Positions 10,801 to 21,320 of a DNA stretch of 64,000 nucleotides are shown here, in pieces (within the stretch, counting starts at the first letter, position 1; each line of letters opens with the position of its first letter). Both the position numbers and the translations under genes were made by a program. The notes beneath the pieces are model-generated. The model had not been told where the DNA came from and searched no databases. It worked only from the letters and a program-made list of their open reading frames with translations. The stretch spans positions 372,001 to 436,000 of the forward strand of contig NW_024470326.1 of the NCBI RefSeq assembly GCF_900496995.4. The letters are read 5' to 3'. The stretch is from Aquila chrysaetos chrysaetos. Lineage: Eukaryota; Chordata; Aves; Accipitriformes; Accipitridae.

Positions 10801-13569
10801 AGGGAGGCCCGGTCTACCCCGTCCGCCCCGGAAGGGATCCCATGTCTACCCTGCCCGCACCAGTAGGGAGGCCAGGTCTACCCCACCCGCGCGATAGGGA
10901 GGCCAGGTCTACCCTGTCCGTGAGTGTAGGGAGGCCAGGTCTACCCACCCCACACCGATACAGAGGGCAGGACAACCCCACCCACGTGGGCACGGAGGCA
11001 AGTTCTGCCCCGCCCGCAAAGGTAGGGAGGACAGTTCTACCCCACCCTTGCCAGTAGGGATGCCAGGTCTACCCACCCCGCGCCAGTAGGGAGGCCAGGT
11101 CTACCCTGCTTGTGCTGGTAGGGAGGCGAGGTCTACCCAAACCACACAGATACGGAGGCCAGGACAACCCCGACCACGTGGGTACGGAGGCAATGTCTAC
11201 CCCGCCCGGTCGGGTAGAAAGGCCAGGTCTACCCCTCAAGCGCCAGCAGGGTGGTCTGGTCTAGCCTGCCCATGCGGGTAGTGAGGCCTTGTCTACCACA
11301 CCGGTGCTGGCAGGGAGTCCTGGTCTACCCAACCATTGCCAGCAGGGAGTCCAGGTCTGCGTGGCCCATGCCGGTACGGAGACCAGGTCTACCCAGCCCA
11401 CGCTGGTAAGGAGGCCAGGTCTACCCCATCCACGCTGGGAGGGAGGGCAGGTCTTCCCTGCCCTTGCTGGTACAGTGGCAAGGTCTACCCCATTAGCGTG
11501 GGTAGGGAAGCCAGGTCTACCCTGCCCACACTGATACAGAGGCCAGGTCTGCCCCGCCGGCGCCAGTAGGGAGGCCAGGCCTACAACCCCCCTGTCAGTA
11601 GGGAGGCCAGGTCTACGCCCCCGCACAGGTAGGGAGTTCAGGTCTACCCCATACTCCCAGGTAGGGAGGCCAGGTCTACCCGCCTGCGCCGGTACGGAGG
11701 CCAAGTCTACCCCTTCCTTACTAGTAGGGAGGCCAGGTCTACCACGCCTGCGACATAATGGAGGCCAGGTCTACCCTCCCACGTGTGTAGGGAAGCCAGA
11801 TCTACAACTCCCTTAGTAGTAGGGAGGCCAGGTCTACCACGCCCACGCAGGTAGGGAGGCCAGGTTTACCCCGCCCTTGTCAGTAGGGAGGCCAGGTCTA
11901 CCCCACCATTGCTGGTAGGGAGGCCCGGTCTACCCCTCCCGAGCAGGTATGGAGGCCTGGTCTACCCCTTACTTACGGTTAGAGAGGCCACACCCACCCT
12001 GCCCGCGCTGATGGGGAAGCGAGGTATACCCTGCCCACGCCAATATGGAGGCCAGGTCAACCCCATCCGCACCTGTGGGTAGGGAGGCCAGGTCTACCCT
12101 GCCCGCGCCAGTAGGGAGGCCAGGTCTACCCTGCCTGTGCCGGTAGGGAGGCGAGGTCTACCAAAACCACACAGATACGGAGGCCGGGACAACCCCGCCC
12201 ACGTGGGTATGGAGGTAAGTTCTACCCTGCCTGTGGGTAGGGAGGCCAGGTCTACCCCGCCCACACTGATACAGAGGCCAGGACAACCCCGTCCATGCTG
12301 GTAGAGACGCCAGGTCTACCCTGCCCTTACCAATAGGGAGGCCAGGTCGACCCCGTCCTCGCCAGTAGGGAGGCCATGTCTACCCCAAAAGCTCGGGCGG
12401 GGAGGCCAGGTCTACTCCATCCGCCCAGGTAGTGAGGCCAGGTCTACCCGCCTGCGCCGGTACGGAGGCCAAGTCTACCTCTCCCTTACTAGTAGGGAGG
12501 CCAGGTCTACCACGCCCACGTGGGTAGGAAGTCCAGCTCTACCCCATTAGCGCAGGTAGGGAGGCCAGGTCTTCCCCCCCCCGCAACATAAGGGAAGCCA
12601 GGTCTATGCTGCCGTGCGGGTAGGGAGTCCAGATCTACACCTCCCTTACTAGTAGGGAGACCAGGTCTAACACACCCACGCAGGTAAGGAGGCCAGGTCT
12701 ACCACATTAGCATGAGTAAGGAGGCCAGGTCTACCCCATTAGCCCTGGTAGGGAGGCCAGGTCTACACCGCCCGCACCAGTAGGGATGCCAGGTCTACCC
12801 AGCCCACGCCCGTTGGGAGGCCAGATCTACCCCGCCTGTGCCGGTACACAGGCCACGTCTACGCCTCCCTTACCAGTAGGGAGGCCATGTCTACCCTGCC
12901 TGTGCCGGTAGTAAGCCAAGTCTACGCCCCTGTGCATGTAGGGAAGCCAGATCTACACCTCCCTTACTCGTAGGGAGGCCAGGTCTACCCCACAAGAGCC
13001 TGCGGGGTGGTCTGGTCTACCCTGCCTGTGCGGGTAGTGAGGACTGGTCTTCCACAACCATTGCCAGCAGGGAGGCCAGGTCTACCCCGCCCATGCCGGT
13101 AGGGAGGCCAGTTCTACCTCTGCCTTACCGATAGGGAGGCCAGGTCTACCCCATCCGCCCCGGTAGGAAGGCCAGGTCTACCCCGCTTGTGCCGGTAGGG
13201 AGGCGAGGTCTACCCACCCCACACCGATACAGAGGCCAGGACAACCCCACCCACGTGGGTACGGAGGCAAGTTCTACCCCGCCCTTGCTGGTAGGGAGGC
13301 CAGGTCTCCCCCGCCCTTGCCAGTCAGGAGGCCAGTTCGATCCCTCCCTTACCGATAGGGAGGCCAGGTCTACCCCACCGGCACCAGCAGGGAGGCCTGG
13401 TCTAGCAAAACATTGCCAGCAGGGATGCCAGGTCGACCCCATCTGCGCCGGTAGGGAGGCCAGGTCTATTCCGCCGCGTGGGTAGGGAGGCCAGATCTAC
13501 CCTTGCTTTACTAGTAGGAAGGTCAGGTCTACCATGCCCGCGTGGGTAGGGAGGACAGGTCTACCCCAC
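4835..13569. repeat. Minisatellite array 1, 32-bp unit, about 250 copies
   Basis: Most of the array is built of a unit read as GTAGGGAGGCCAGGTCTACC followed by about 12 GC-rich bases. Spacing between successive GTAGGG starts is 32 bp (7337, 7369, 7401, 7433). From 4835 to about 7150 units are mixed: the same unit alternates with ones built on AGTAGGGGTACCGGTACTAC and CAGGTAGGGACGCCAGG, in a longer pattern. After about 7150 the 32-bp unit dominates. Because 32 is not a multiple of 3, the long open frames across it shift and repeat by chance. I see no inserted element inside. Confidence 0.97.
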
Positions 13570-13682
13570 TGTCGTGGTTTAACCCCAACCGGTGGGATGG
13601 GGGAGAAAATCGGGAAAAAAGAAGCAAAACCCACGGGTTGTGATAAGAACAGTTTAATAGAACAGAAAAGAAGAAACTAATA
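13570..13682 (-). mobile_element. Terminal fragment of a different avian LTR
   Basis: Begins TGTCGTGGTTTAACCCCAAC exactly where the minisatellite stops, the start of a common avian LTR family read in minus orientation (its U5 end). It runs to about 13682 and is then joined directly to the protease region of the ERV. Its end does not resemble the ERV's own 5' LTR (16466-16747), so the two do not belong to one simple provirus. Confidence 0.6.
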
Positions 13683-14433
13683 CATACGGCTTCACAGTGG
13701 CTTTCTGTCCCTCTGGGTTGCTTATTAGCACAGGTTTTGCTGCAATAAAACTATTTGAAACTCCACCTACACCCAACACTCCTTCCGCATTTACAACTAA
13801 TGGCCATGATGAGGGCCAGTTACGCTGTGCTATGATGGTCATTTTAGCCCCAGAGTCCAGCAAACCTATCAATTTTATCTGTGATGGGGATGCATTTGCC
13901 ATAGTGAAGGTACAGGTCATTTGTGGCCTGCTTTCTGTAATGCATTGCGACCAAAATACCTGCAGCTTTCCAGTGGACCCAAAACCTTGAGTACCACGAA
14001 TTACCTGTTCTGTTGCAGGCACACAGCTCATAAATGGTACGAGTTGAGCAATTCGTGTGCCTCCTTTTATAGTGACTGGAGGCGTTGCAGTAGATACCAT
14101 TGCACATATCTGCCCGTGATAATCAGCATCAATAACTCCCACAGGCACCATTAACCCTTGCAAAGTACTACTTGATTGTCCTATTAGTAAGGCACTTAAT
14201 CCTTTACCAATTGGTCCCCAGGCTTCCAGGGGCACTTTATGCACTCCTTCGGTAGAGAAGGTTACTGTGTGGGCGGTGCATACATCCATCCCGGCTGCTC
14301 CTTGGGTTTGTCCCCGTAACTTGTCACAAAGGCTTGTGGTGTCTGAGCTGGCTGTTGTACCAGAAAGGGGTTGCTGGAGTGGTAGGGCATTTGTGTCTGC
14401 ACGCACCCTATCACGCTCTTTATGCCGTTTCCC
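13654..14433 (-). pseudogene. ERV pro remnant: dUTPase-protease, truncated
   Basis: The frame is open on the minus strand from the slippery site at 14433 down to about 13654. The first part is a dUTPase domain, shown by GVIDADY (near 14128) and GTRIAQLVPF (near 14060). The second part is a retroviral aspartic protease with the active-site motif LLDSGA (near 13860). A dUTPase placed before the protease, in the -1 frame to gag, is the class II or betaretrovirus-like arrangement. The protease C-terminus is cut near 13682, where an unrelated LTR fragment is joined, so pol and env are missing. The surviving frame has no internal stop but cannot make a complete polyprotein. Confidence 0.85.
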
Positions 14434-16312
14434 GACTGGAGGGGTTGACCGTTAGCATGAAATTTAGATTTACATTGCTTTGCAAAGTGTCCCAGCTTTC
14501 CGCACTTAAGACATGTAGTTGCTCCCACGGCCACCTGCCCGGCTCCTCCTTTTCTATGTTTAGCGGGACACAGCCTTGACATGTCCAGCCTGCCCACAGC
14601 AGTAACATTTCTGATTAGACATACGCATTGCAGACATAGCTGTAGCTAATGCAGACATTCTGTGTTCAACAGAGCCCACCTTCCCGCAAGCCATAATCAT
14701 AGCTTCTAGGGTTGGATCCCCAGGGAGCGTCTTAATCACCTTTGACAATCTGCGTTAACATTGTCACGGGCTAACTCTTTTGCCAGCATTTCTCGTATAT
14801 GTGCATCAAATACCTGCCGCTCTATAGCCCCCATCAATTTCTCTACAAACGACAGAAACGGCTCTTTAGCCCCCTGTTTAATCATGGTATATCTTGCCTT
14901 AGGCTCCGCCAGCTCCGCCGTTCTGAGCAAAGCTTCTACACCAATAGTCTTTACTTGCTCCAATACAAGTGGATGCCGTTGAGCCTGATGTTGAAGATTA
15001 TTAAATTGACCAGTCCCAGTCAGAACATCAGCTCCGTTACCATAACGTGGATCGGTTTGTGAAAGCTGCAAATTGCGTACTGCTTGCGCCTCTGCTCTCT
15101 GAGTCCAGATACTACGAAAAACGGCGCATTGCACAGGTTGGAAAATAATTTGAGCAATTTGAGTAATATCATAAGGTGTCATTTCTTCCATAGTTAATAG
15201 GCGTATTAATTGCATAACTGCGGGGGAGTTGGGACCATATTGTGCAGTTGCCTTTTGTAAATCCTGTATAACTTTCCACGAATATGGTCTATGTTCATCC
15301 ATAATTCCTTGTCCTGAATCACCCCATACCACAGGGAAAGCCATTCCCCCAGTCCCCCTTAAATTCATTTCTCCAGAGTTACCTGCTGTTACAGGAACGT
15401 TAATTTGCTCGGATAGGTCCCATTTTCCTTCTTGCAGAGCTCGAGCTTTCACCTGCTGCCAGAATTTGAGGGGGTTGTGGGGACTGACAGTAAATCGAGC
15501 CGGCGGAAGGACCCAGGGCTGTCCTCAACAACGCGAGCCTCCCTGTAATTGTCCCTCCTTCGGTGTTCCCGCAGACCCCCCAGATTCAGGATCCCCCATA
15601 TTATTGTCCATGGGATCATCCCAATCCTCTGATGTTTCGGCTGACAGAGCGGGGTACAGACATGAGGTCCCCCGTTCCCCTCCCCGCGCCCGGCGGGGTG
15701 CTATTCATCCCTTCTTGGTCCTCTGAATCAGGCGGCAAGGTGGGAGGCAGACGGGTTAACCGGCGCCTCTGCCGTTTCAGCACGGCATATGTCACTACCA
15801 GGAAGCAAGTCCTGGGGCCGCTTATATGTTCTATCTTTAATAGTCCGAGGATGTCCTGAGGGCCGCTCATCATCAGAGTCATCAATGAAAGGGTTCTTTT
15901 GTCGGCCCCATGGCTTTGGCCACCCTGCGCGCCTGCCAGAGGACTGGGCAACAGACCCCACGCCCTCTGTGGGAGAGGACTGCCCTCCCCCCACGATAGG
16001 GACGTCTGGCTCCTTCATCCTATCCCTTTGTTCTTTAATGTCTTTGACGGTTTCAAGGAGCTGGCGCCAAGTCATCAGGAGGCTGGCTGCCTCCTTAGAC
16101 CCTCGGGACGCACTGTCAAACAGCTTGTCCCCGAGTCCTTGCCACACAGGCACACTAAATGCAGTCACTGTATCTGCTTTATATCTGTGTTGCTTGCCCC
16201 ATAAGAGCATTTTCCGCAACATCAACTCTTCTACTTTAAGTCCTCTCTTTTGCAATATTACTTTCCACATATTTACAATTCCGGCGTCCTCTTTACTGAG
16301 GGTCCTGCCCAT
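14262..16312 (-). pseudogene. ERV gag remnant (matrix, capsid, nucleocapsid), frameshifted
   Basis: The ATG at 16312 opens a matrix frame to 15728. Matching sequence then continues in other frames (15951-15616), and there is an in-frame stop between there and the capsid. The capsid frame is 15452-14736 and includes a major-homology-like region around QGAKEPFLSFVEKL. The nucleocapsid follows in pieces: a first CCHC zinc knuckle (CYCCGQAGH, near 14617) whose last cysteine is lost to a frameshift, then an intact second knuckle (CLKCGKLGHFAKQC, near 14510). The gag frame ends at 14262, overlapping pro. At least three frameshifts and a stop make it non-functional. It follows the 5' LTR and primer site in the normal order. 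Confidence 0.85.
14427..14433 (-). other. Probable -1 ribosomal frameshift site (gag-pro)
   Basis: On the minus strand G GGA AAC lies in the correct phase: GGA and AAC are codons of the gag frame that starts at 14597. The pro frame is the -1 frame and has no stop between here and the dUTPase. G GGA AAC is the known type of betaretroviral gag-pro slippery heptamer. TAGGG and CCCTA downstream could form a short stem. Function is inferred. Confidence 0.7.
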
Positions 16313-16445
16313 GTTCCCGGCAGCTCACCTGTTTATCTCCAGGTGTCAAGTATCGGTCCGGACTAGCAGCTCTTCCCGCTGCTCTCAAGCTATGCCGGGC
16401 TCCGTCTCCACTGCTCTCCTCGCAGTCACAAGCATTATTTACAGC

Positions 16446-16463
16446 ATCACGTCGGGGTCACCA
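16446..16463 (-). other. Primer-binding site, tRNA-Trp type
   Basis: On the minus strand the 18 bases TGGTGACCCCGACGTGAT lie 2 bases after the LTR end. They match the 3' end of tRNA-Trp, the primer used by avian alpharetroviruses. This fixes the orientation of the ERV and marks 16466-16747 as its 5' LTR. Confidence 0.85.
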
Positions 16464-16465
16464 AT

Positions 16466-16747
16466 TGTCGCGGTCGAGACGGACAAACGACACGTACGCA
16501 TTCTTATACTACAAGCAAAGAAGGTTTTTTTTATTACTACAAGCCAGCAAATTTATACCCATTATACTTGTTACCTTCTACATATGTCTGTCCCTTATTG
16601 GTTAAAAAGTTGTCAGAAGTTGTTTTTTTCACCCCTCATTGGGTGACTTTTTCAGGTTCCTTATCACAACTGCAAACGGTCAACACATTCCTTAAACTTA
16701 GTTTCCCAGGCATGCTTCTCATCCTTTCTTATTCTCTCACGGGAACA
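16466..16747 (-). mobile_element. 5' LTR of the class II ERV
   Basis: On the minus strand it runs from TGTTCCCGTGAGAG to GACCGCGACA, 282 bp. It contains two CCAAT boxes (16638-16642 and 16597-16601 as ATTGG on plus), a TATA box (16551-16558) and AATAAA (16530-16535). The spacing is that of a complete compact LTR. Confidence 0.85.
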
Positions 16748-16804
16748 CTGTAATCTTGTCAAGGTCAATATCCTCCCCAGGCCCCTCAGTCCAGCCGAGG
16801 TCCT

Positions 16805-17412
16805 CCACAACCACAAGAAGCCCAACTTCCCTGAGACAGAAGAAAGAGCAGGAGAGCTTGAGGATCTGGGGGATTTCACAGAAGAACTGGTCCAGAGCAC
16901 TGCCTTGGCAGAGTGGTAGTGAAAATGTATTGGCTGTGTGCAGCACAGCCTAAAGGAAAGCGCTACCCCAGGCGGCTGCTGCCATGTTGGCACAAGCTCT
17001 GCTTCCCAGGAGGGTCCCATAGTGCAGGGGCTTGCAGATGGCAATGTAGCGGTCATAGGCCATGACAGTGAGACGATAGAACTCTGTTGTAGGACAGAAA
17101 ACAAACAAACAATAAGACATGGGCAGCACACCCTTGGTAGGAGATGGCCCTGGTGTCCCACAGGGAATTGGCCATAGCTTTGGGGAGAGTGGTGGAGATG
17201 GAGCCCAAGCCGAGGAGGGAGAGGTTAAGGAGAAAGAAGTACATGGGGGTGTGGAGGTGGTGGTTGCAGACTACAGCGGTGATGATGAGGCCGTTTCCCA
17301 GGAGGGCAGCCAGGTAGATGCCCAGGAAGAGCCAGAAGTGCAAGAGCTGCAGCTCCCACGTGTCTGCAAATGCCAGAAGGAGGAACTCAGTGATAAAGCT
17401 GCTCTTGGACAT
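16805..17412 (-). pseudogene. Olfactory receptor pseudogene, OR14-like, 3' truncated
   Basis: On the minus strand an ATG at 17412 starts MSKSSFITEFLLLAFADT, followed by TM1 with LLGNGLI, the [11 protein letters not shown] segment of TM2 and [13 protein letters not shown] frameshift near 17110 breaks the frame before the DRY region. A second frame carries the later part through the extracellular loop 2 equivalent (VDQFFCEIPQILKLS-like, about 16890) to the start of TM5 (LLVV, about 16810). Homology then stops; TM5 to TM7 are absent. About 60 bp further on lies the 5' LTR of the ERV, so the loss is probably linked to that insertion or a later deletion. It is very similar to the intact OR at 21321. 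Confidence 0.9.
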
Positions 17413-18155
17413 TTTCTTCCTCTGAGCATGGGCACCTGTTCAAGGAGTAAAAGGCAGTGACATTAGGAGAGACTTCTCCAAGGACAACCCCATGCCATTT
17501 CTCATAGAAATCTCCCTCCCTGAGCTGAATGAGGAAAAAGTCAGCTCATTCCCCAACCCTACCAACGAATGACATGCTTCCTGACCATTTATAATGCAGC
17601 TTAGACACCTCGTTTCCATGAGGACATCTCTGGGGCGGGACCCCCCAGAGTCAGAGTCAGAATAGAAGCTGACCTGCACCCCCACGCCAACTCCAGAGAT
17701 CAAGAATATGGCAGACAGGTGGGGAAAAAAAGGAGTAATATGACTGCGGTCTGAAAAAACGAAGCAAGGGGAGGAAGGCAGGCATGTGCTGAAGCCACCC
17801 AGCTGTGCTCTCCACCTCCCTTTTAGCCTGTTTGTTGTGTATTGATTGTAGGACACACGCACTTCTAGACTGGAGGTCCAGCTGCGGAGGAGGTGATTCA
17901 TGCCCTAGACCCTGTGGCCTGGGGGACAGAGGCTGTGCTGGGTGGGAGAGGAGTCCAAGGGCTTGCTACGGGGAAGTTGTCTGAACTGCAGGGGATGTCA
18001 GGATGCCCTCCTCTCACGGCATTTCTCGGAGCAGCTCCTTCACACTCTCTGCCCATGTAGCTGCTGCCTGGAGCTCAGTACAGCTGGTCTTCAAGAACAG
18101 CATCCTGTTCTTGCCATTGAAAGGCAATTCGAGGGCACCATAATGAGTGGTTACT
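17413..18155. other. Region 5' of the OR pseudogene, unassigned
   Basis: Upstream flank of the minus-strand OR pseudogene. Open frames here (for example 17440-17901 minus) have no recognisable domain. No repeat family was identified; non-coding 5' exons or promoter sequence may lie here. Confidence 0.3.
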
Positions 18156-19485
18156 ACTTCAGGAACTGTTAAAGGAGAAGCAAAGATACTGTGTGGCCAC
18201 TGCTGAGTTTAGTAACAACAAGTGTAGGTAGATCTGAGATACTCCATGTCCTCTTTGCCTCAGTCTTCCCCAGCAAGGTCTCCCAGGCCTCTGGCTTGAG
18301 GCAGGACACTGGAGGAGAACAACCAGCAAAGGATGTGGCTCAAACCAGGGGTCCTTGAGCAAACACAATCGTTACCAGTCTATGGGACAGGTGGGGCGGC
18401 AGCTGAGGGAGCTGAGAGGGCAAGCCAATGTCACAGTGAGGTCACTCTCCATTGCCTTTGAAAGGTCATGGAGACTGAGGGAATTATCTGATGACTGGCA
18501 GAACCCAAAAGTTGCCTGCACCTTTCAGAAATGCCCAAAGGATGAGCAGGGGAACTAAAGGCTGTCCCCCAGAGTGTGACCACCCAGATCCCATTTCTGG
18601 GTGTGTGAAAGACAAGGTGCCTGGATTTACACAGGGGAGGTTGTACCTGGCCATCCTCTTTGCTTTCTGTAAAGAAAGGACCAGATCGCTGGAGAGATTG
18701 AGAGAGTGCTCTCTTTTACCTGGAAGTCAGAAAGGCATTCAGCATCCTCCTCATCTTGTGTCCAAATTAGCATATTACAGTCTGCATGGATGGGTAAGTG
18801 GTTAAAAAAACACCTGGACAGTTGGGCTCAGAGGGACATGGTCCATGCATGGTACTCTGCCTGAAGGCATCTAGCCAGTAGGGTCCTGCAGGGGTCTATG
18901 CTGACACCTGCCCTGTTTAACATGTTTATAATGACCCGGAGGAGATGAGAGAGTGCTTTTTCAGAACATTTGTAGATGACACCCTATTGAGGAGAGCAGA
19001 CACTACACTGAAGCCAGGGCTGCCATTGCACAGTTTCCTGTGGCCAATGGATGGGCCAGCAGGAACATAAGCTAAAGTCCTGTCCTTGAGGTGGACAAAG
19101 CCCCTGCAATGATACAGGCCAGGGACTGCCTGCATGGGAAGCAGCTCTGTGCGAAAGGCTCTGGTGGTCCCTGGATTTCACTAGGCAAAATGTGAGCCAT
19201 CAGCAAAGGTGGTCACCTGTGTCCTGGGCTGCGTTAGCAGGAGCACAGTCAGTGGAAGGGATTATCCCCCTCTGCTCAGCACTTTTTAAAGCTCATCCAG
19301 ATTACTTCTCTAGTTTTTTACCCCCCACCATGACAGACAGAGACTGGCAAACTGGAGAAAGTTCGCTGGAGGGCCACTAAGGTGGTCAGGGCTGGCGCAC
19401 ATGTGCTGTGAGAAGAGGCTGAGAGCTCGGGCTTGTTCAGCCTAGAGGAAGGAAGGTCTTGGCAGAAGACACAGCAGTATGGCAC
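18156..19485 (+). mobile_element. CR1 LINE fragment, ORF2, degraded
   Basis: Starts with sequence also found in plus orientation at about 56830-57070 (GGAACTGTTA, then AGATCTGAGATACTC). It continues through reverse-transcriptase blocks: VPGFTQGRLYLA near 18620, a VLQGSMLTPALFN-like block near 18881-18925, and a C-terminal part to 19485. Numerous stops and frameshifts are present. The LTR at 19486 abuts its 3' end. Confidence 0.8.
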
Positions 19486-19723
19486 TGTCGCAATAGAGAT
19501 GGACACGACAAACATCAGATTGTGCAAAAATGGCTACTTTATTGTTCTAACAAGCTTTTTTATAACTTTCTTCAGAGTATGTGTTCATATATGATTGGTT
19601 TAGTTAGTTACTAAGTCCCTTGCTCGGGACTTTCCAGACTCTCAAGGATACACCACAAGCTGCTCAAGGTCACTCTGCTCATGCACCGCCAGGCATTCGG
19701 CAGATTCGCTACGTTCCCTGACA
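19486..19723 (-). mobile_element. 3' LTR of a second ERV, minus orientation
   Basis: On the minus strand it runs from TGTCAGGGAACG to CTATTGCGACA, 238 bp. It contains AACCAATCA (CCAAT box), a TATA-like TTATAAAAAAG and ACAATAAAG (polyadenylation signal). A polypurine tract and env sequence lie on its 5' side, so it is a 3' LTR. Confidence 0.8.
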
Positions 19724-19737
19724 ATTCCCCCTTTTTG
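19724..19737 (-). other. Polypurine tract
   Basis: Minus-strand AAAAAGGGGGAAT directly precedes the LTR start, the usual site for plus-strand DNA priming. Confidence 0.8.
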
Positions 19738-19945
19738 TATTTGTGCTAAAAATATTGCTCCGGCAGCCCTCTGCAGGGCCCTTTGCAGAAGGCTGAGAAG
19801 ACAGGGCAACATTAGGAGCACAGTTATCACAATCAAGATCACTACCCCCACAGTCCTGAGCAGAGATATCAACCATCCAGACAATCCCCAACCCTCGAAC
19901 ATGTTTCCTAGCCAATCTGACTCATCGCTTTTTGTCAACTTCCTG
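19724..19945 (-). pseudogene. ERV env transmembrane-subunit C-terminal fragment
   Basis: The minus-strand frame from 19938 contains a tryptophan-rich pre-membrane stretch (WLGNMFEGWGLSGWLISLL), a hydrophobic anchor (VVILIVITVLLMLPCL) and a short basic tail. This is the membrane-anchor end of a retroviral envelope transmembrane subunit. The frame runs through the polypurine tract into the LTR, stopping at 19642. Everything 5' of about 19945 is missing, so this is only the last part of a provirus. Confidence 0.75.
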
Positions 19946-21320
19946 ACTGCCTTCTTTAAGCCCTGTCACTCCTGTGGTCTCTTGAGGGTGTATCTGATCT
20001 GCTCCTGAGGGCTTTCCAACAGAGAGCTGCCCCTGGGCAGTGCCCTGCTGCCAGGAGGTGCCTACAGGGCAGAGCTGAGCACACAGCTGGTGGCACTGGG
20101 TCTGTGAGCACTAACAGGGAGGAGACGTGGGAACAGAGAAACAGCTCCTGGCAGCAACAGCTCCAGGCAGCAGAGACATGGGCAAGAGGTGAGAGGAACA
20201 GGCTAATGGCAAAGGCTGCGAGACCTCCCTGTCAGCCATTCAGGGAACATGCTTTTCCCCTAAAAAGGCCCCTGGTCTCCTCTGCCACCTAGTAAAGCCT
20301 CTGCCCTCAGAGCTATGGGGTTCAGGCAGCAGCTGCCTCCTCTGCAGCCATAGGTCACATAAAGGACTCTCCTGAGTGCCCCTCTGTCCCTTCCTGGCCT
20401 TGCCTCCCTTGGCAGAAGCATTGGGATGTTTCTCCCTTTTTCTCCACCCACCCCTGTGCTGCTGTTCTTGTTTTCAGGCTCTCTGGGGATGGGGGGTTCA
20501 GGTCCTGCCAGGTAGATCTGTCCACGGGAGCAAGGTGCCCAAACCCCCTTCTACCCTGTGGGTCTCTGAGCAAAGCAGTCCCTGGGGTGGGGATAAAGCT
20601 GACTCTCCTCTCAAGACACCCTAACTTCAGGGCATCCAGAAGTGCTTAGCTCATCACTGGGGAGAGAAGTGTGAAGGTCACCTGCACTTTGAAACAGGAT
20701 TCCTCAGGTCGGAGCAGTATCCAATTTCCTTTCAGAGGAACATCTGAGTGTGGTCATGCTCCAGCTATGAGACAAGTGAGCCCAGGGCAGCTGAGAGCAA
20801 GGCTGATGGACAGACCAGCCATCCTCACGCTGTACCAAGGGTCTGTCCCTTTGCCTCCCAGGACTCTCAAGATAGCACTTGCCGTGTAGAAGAAATGTGA
20901 AGGATGTCTGCCTTCAAAAAACCACTCCTCAGATACGAGAGGTAGAACAGGAGCAAAACAATCAAAAAAATCAGCACAGGTCTTCTCTGCAGTAGGGTGA
21001 CTCTGGAGGGTCAATGCTGAAATCCATTTGATCTCAGGAGTGGATTTAACCCGACATCACTCCTGGCTCCTATTTGCCTATTGGTACACAGCAGGACTAA
21101 CTCCTCCAGAGCCCACAGCAGATTGACCTGCTCCCTACTGCACCCTCAGCCAGGACAAGCCAGAGCTCAAACGAGGGAGCTGCAAGATAGTCTTCCTGGA
21201 AGGACAGACACAGTGTGGAGGTTTCTGTGAGAGATGGGATTGGTTTTGTTAAGAGAAGTCAGTCCTCACTTGCCACTGCCTTTTCCTCCAAAGACAGGCC
21301 CTCATGGTCAGAGGAAGCAC
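19946..21320 (+). other. Upstream region of the intact OR gene
   Basis: No protein gene is recognised. The block at about 20395-20630 resembles 37195-37470, which lies at a similar distance upstream of the OR pseudogene at 38366, and 54290-54480 in the inverted arm. It may contain OR promoter or 5' non-coding exon sequence. The OR start codon lies in a continuous open frame from 21234, so the coding exon extends upstream without a break. Confidence 0.4.
20462..20477 (+). other. Candidate 3' splice acceptor upstream of OR
   Basis: TGTTCTTGTTTTCAG followed by GCTCTCTGGGGATGGGG has a good pyrimidine tract and AG at 20476-20477. The equivalent site before the other plus-strand OR is TTTTCTGCTGTCAG (AG at 37274-37275) followed by GCTACTCTGGGGAATGGGG. 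The shared context suggests a 5' non-coding exon, an organisation common for OR genes. No transcript evidence is available. Confidence 0.35.

Noticed and set aside
4835-13569. Long open frames rich in repeated G-R-P-G-L-P and R-E-A-R-S-T blocks
   Set aside because: They arise from a 32-bp repeat read in all frames on both strands; no conserved frame, start or splice context supports a protein.
13697-14154. Plus-strand open frames opposite the ERV protease
   Set aside because: They are shadows of the minus-strand dUTPase-protease, which has recognisable motifs.
15229-16646. Long plus-strand open frames (including 285 codons at 15789-16646)
   Set aside because: They lie opposite gag, primer site and LTR and have no recognisable domain.
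21234-21320. Upstream in-frame ATG extending the OR by 29 residues
   Set aside because: The extension has no counterpart in the family; the ATG at 21321 gives the normal N-terminus with a glycosylation site.
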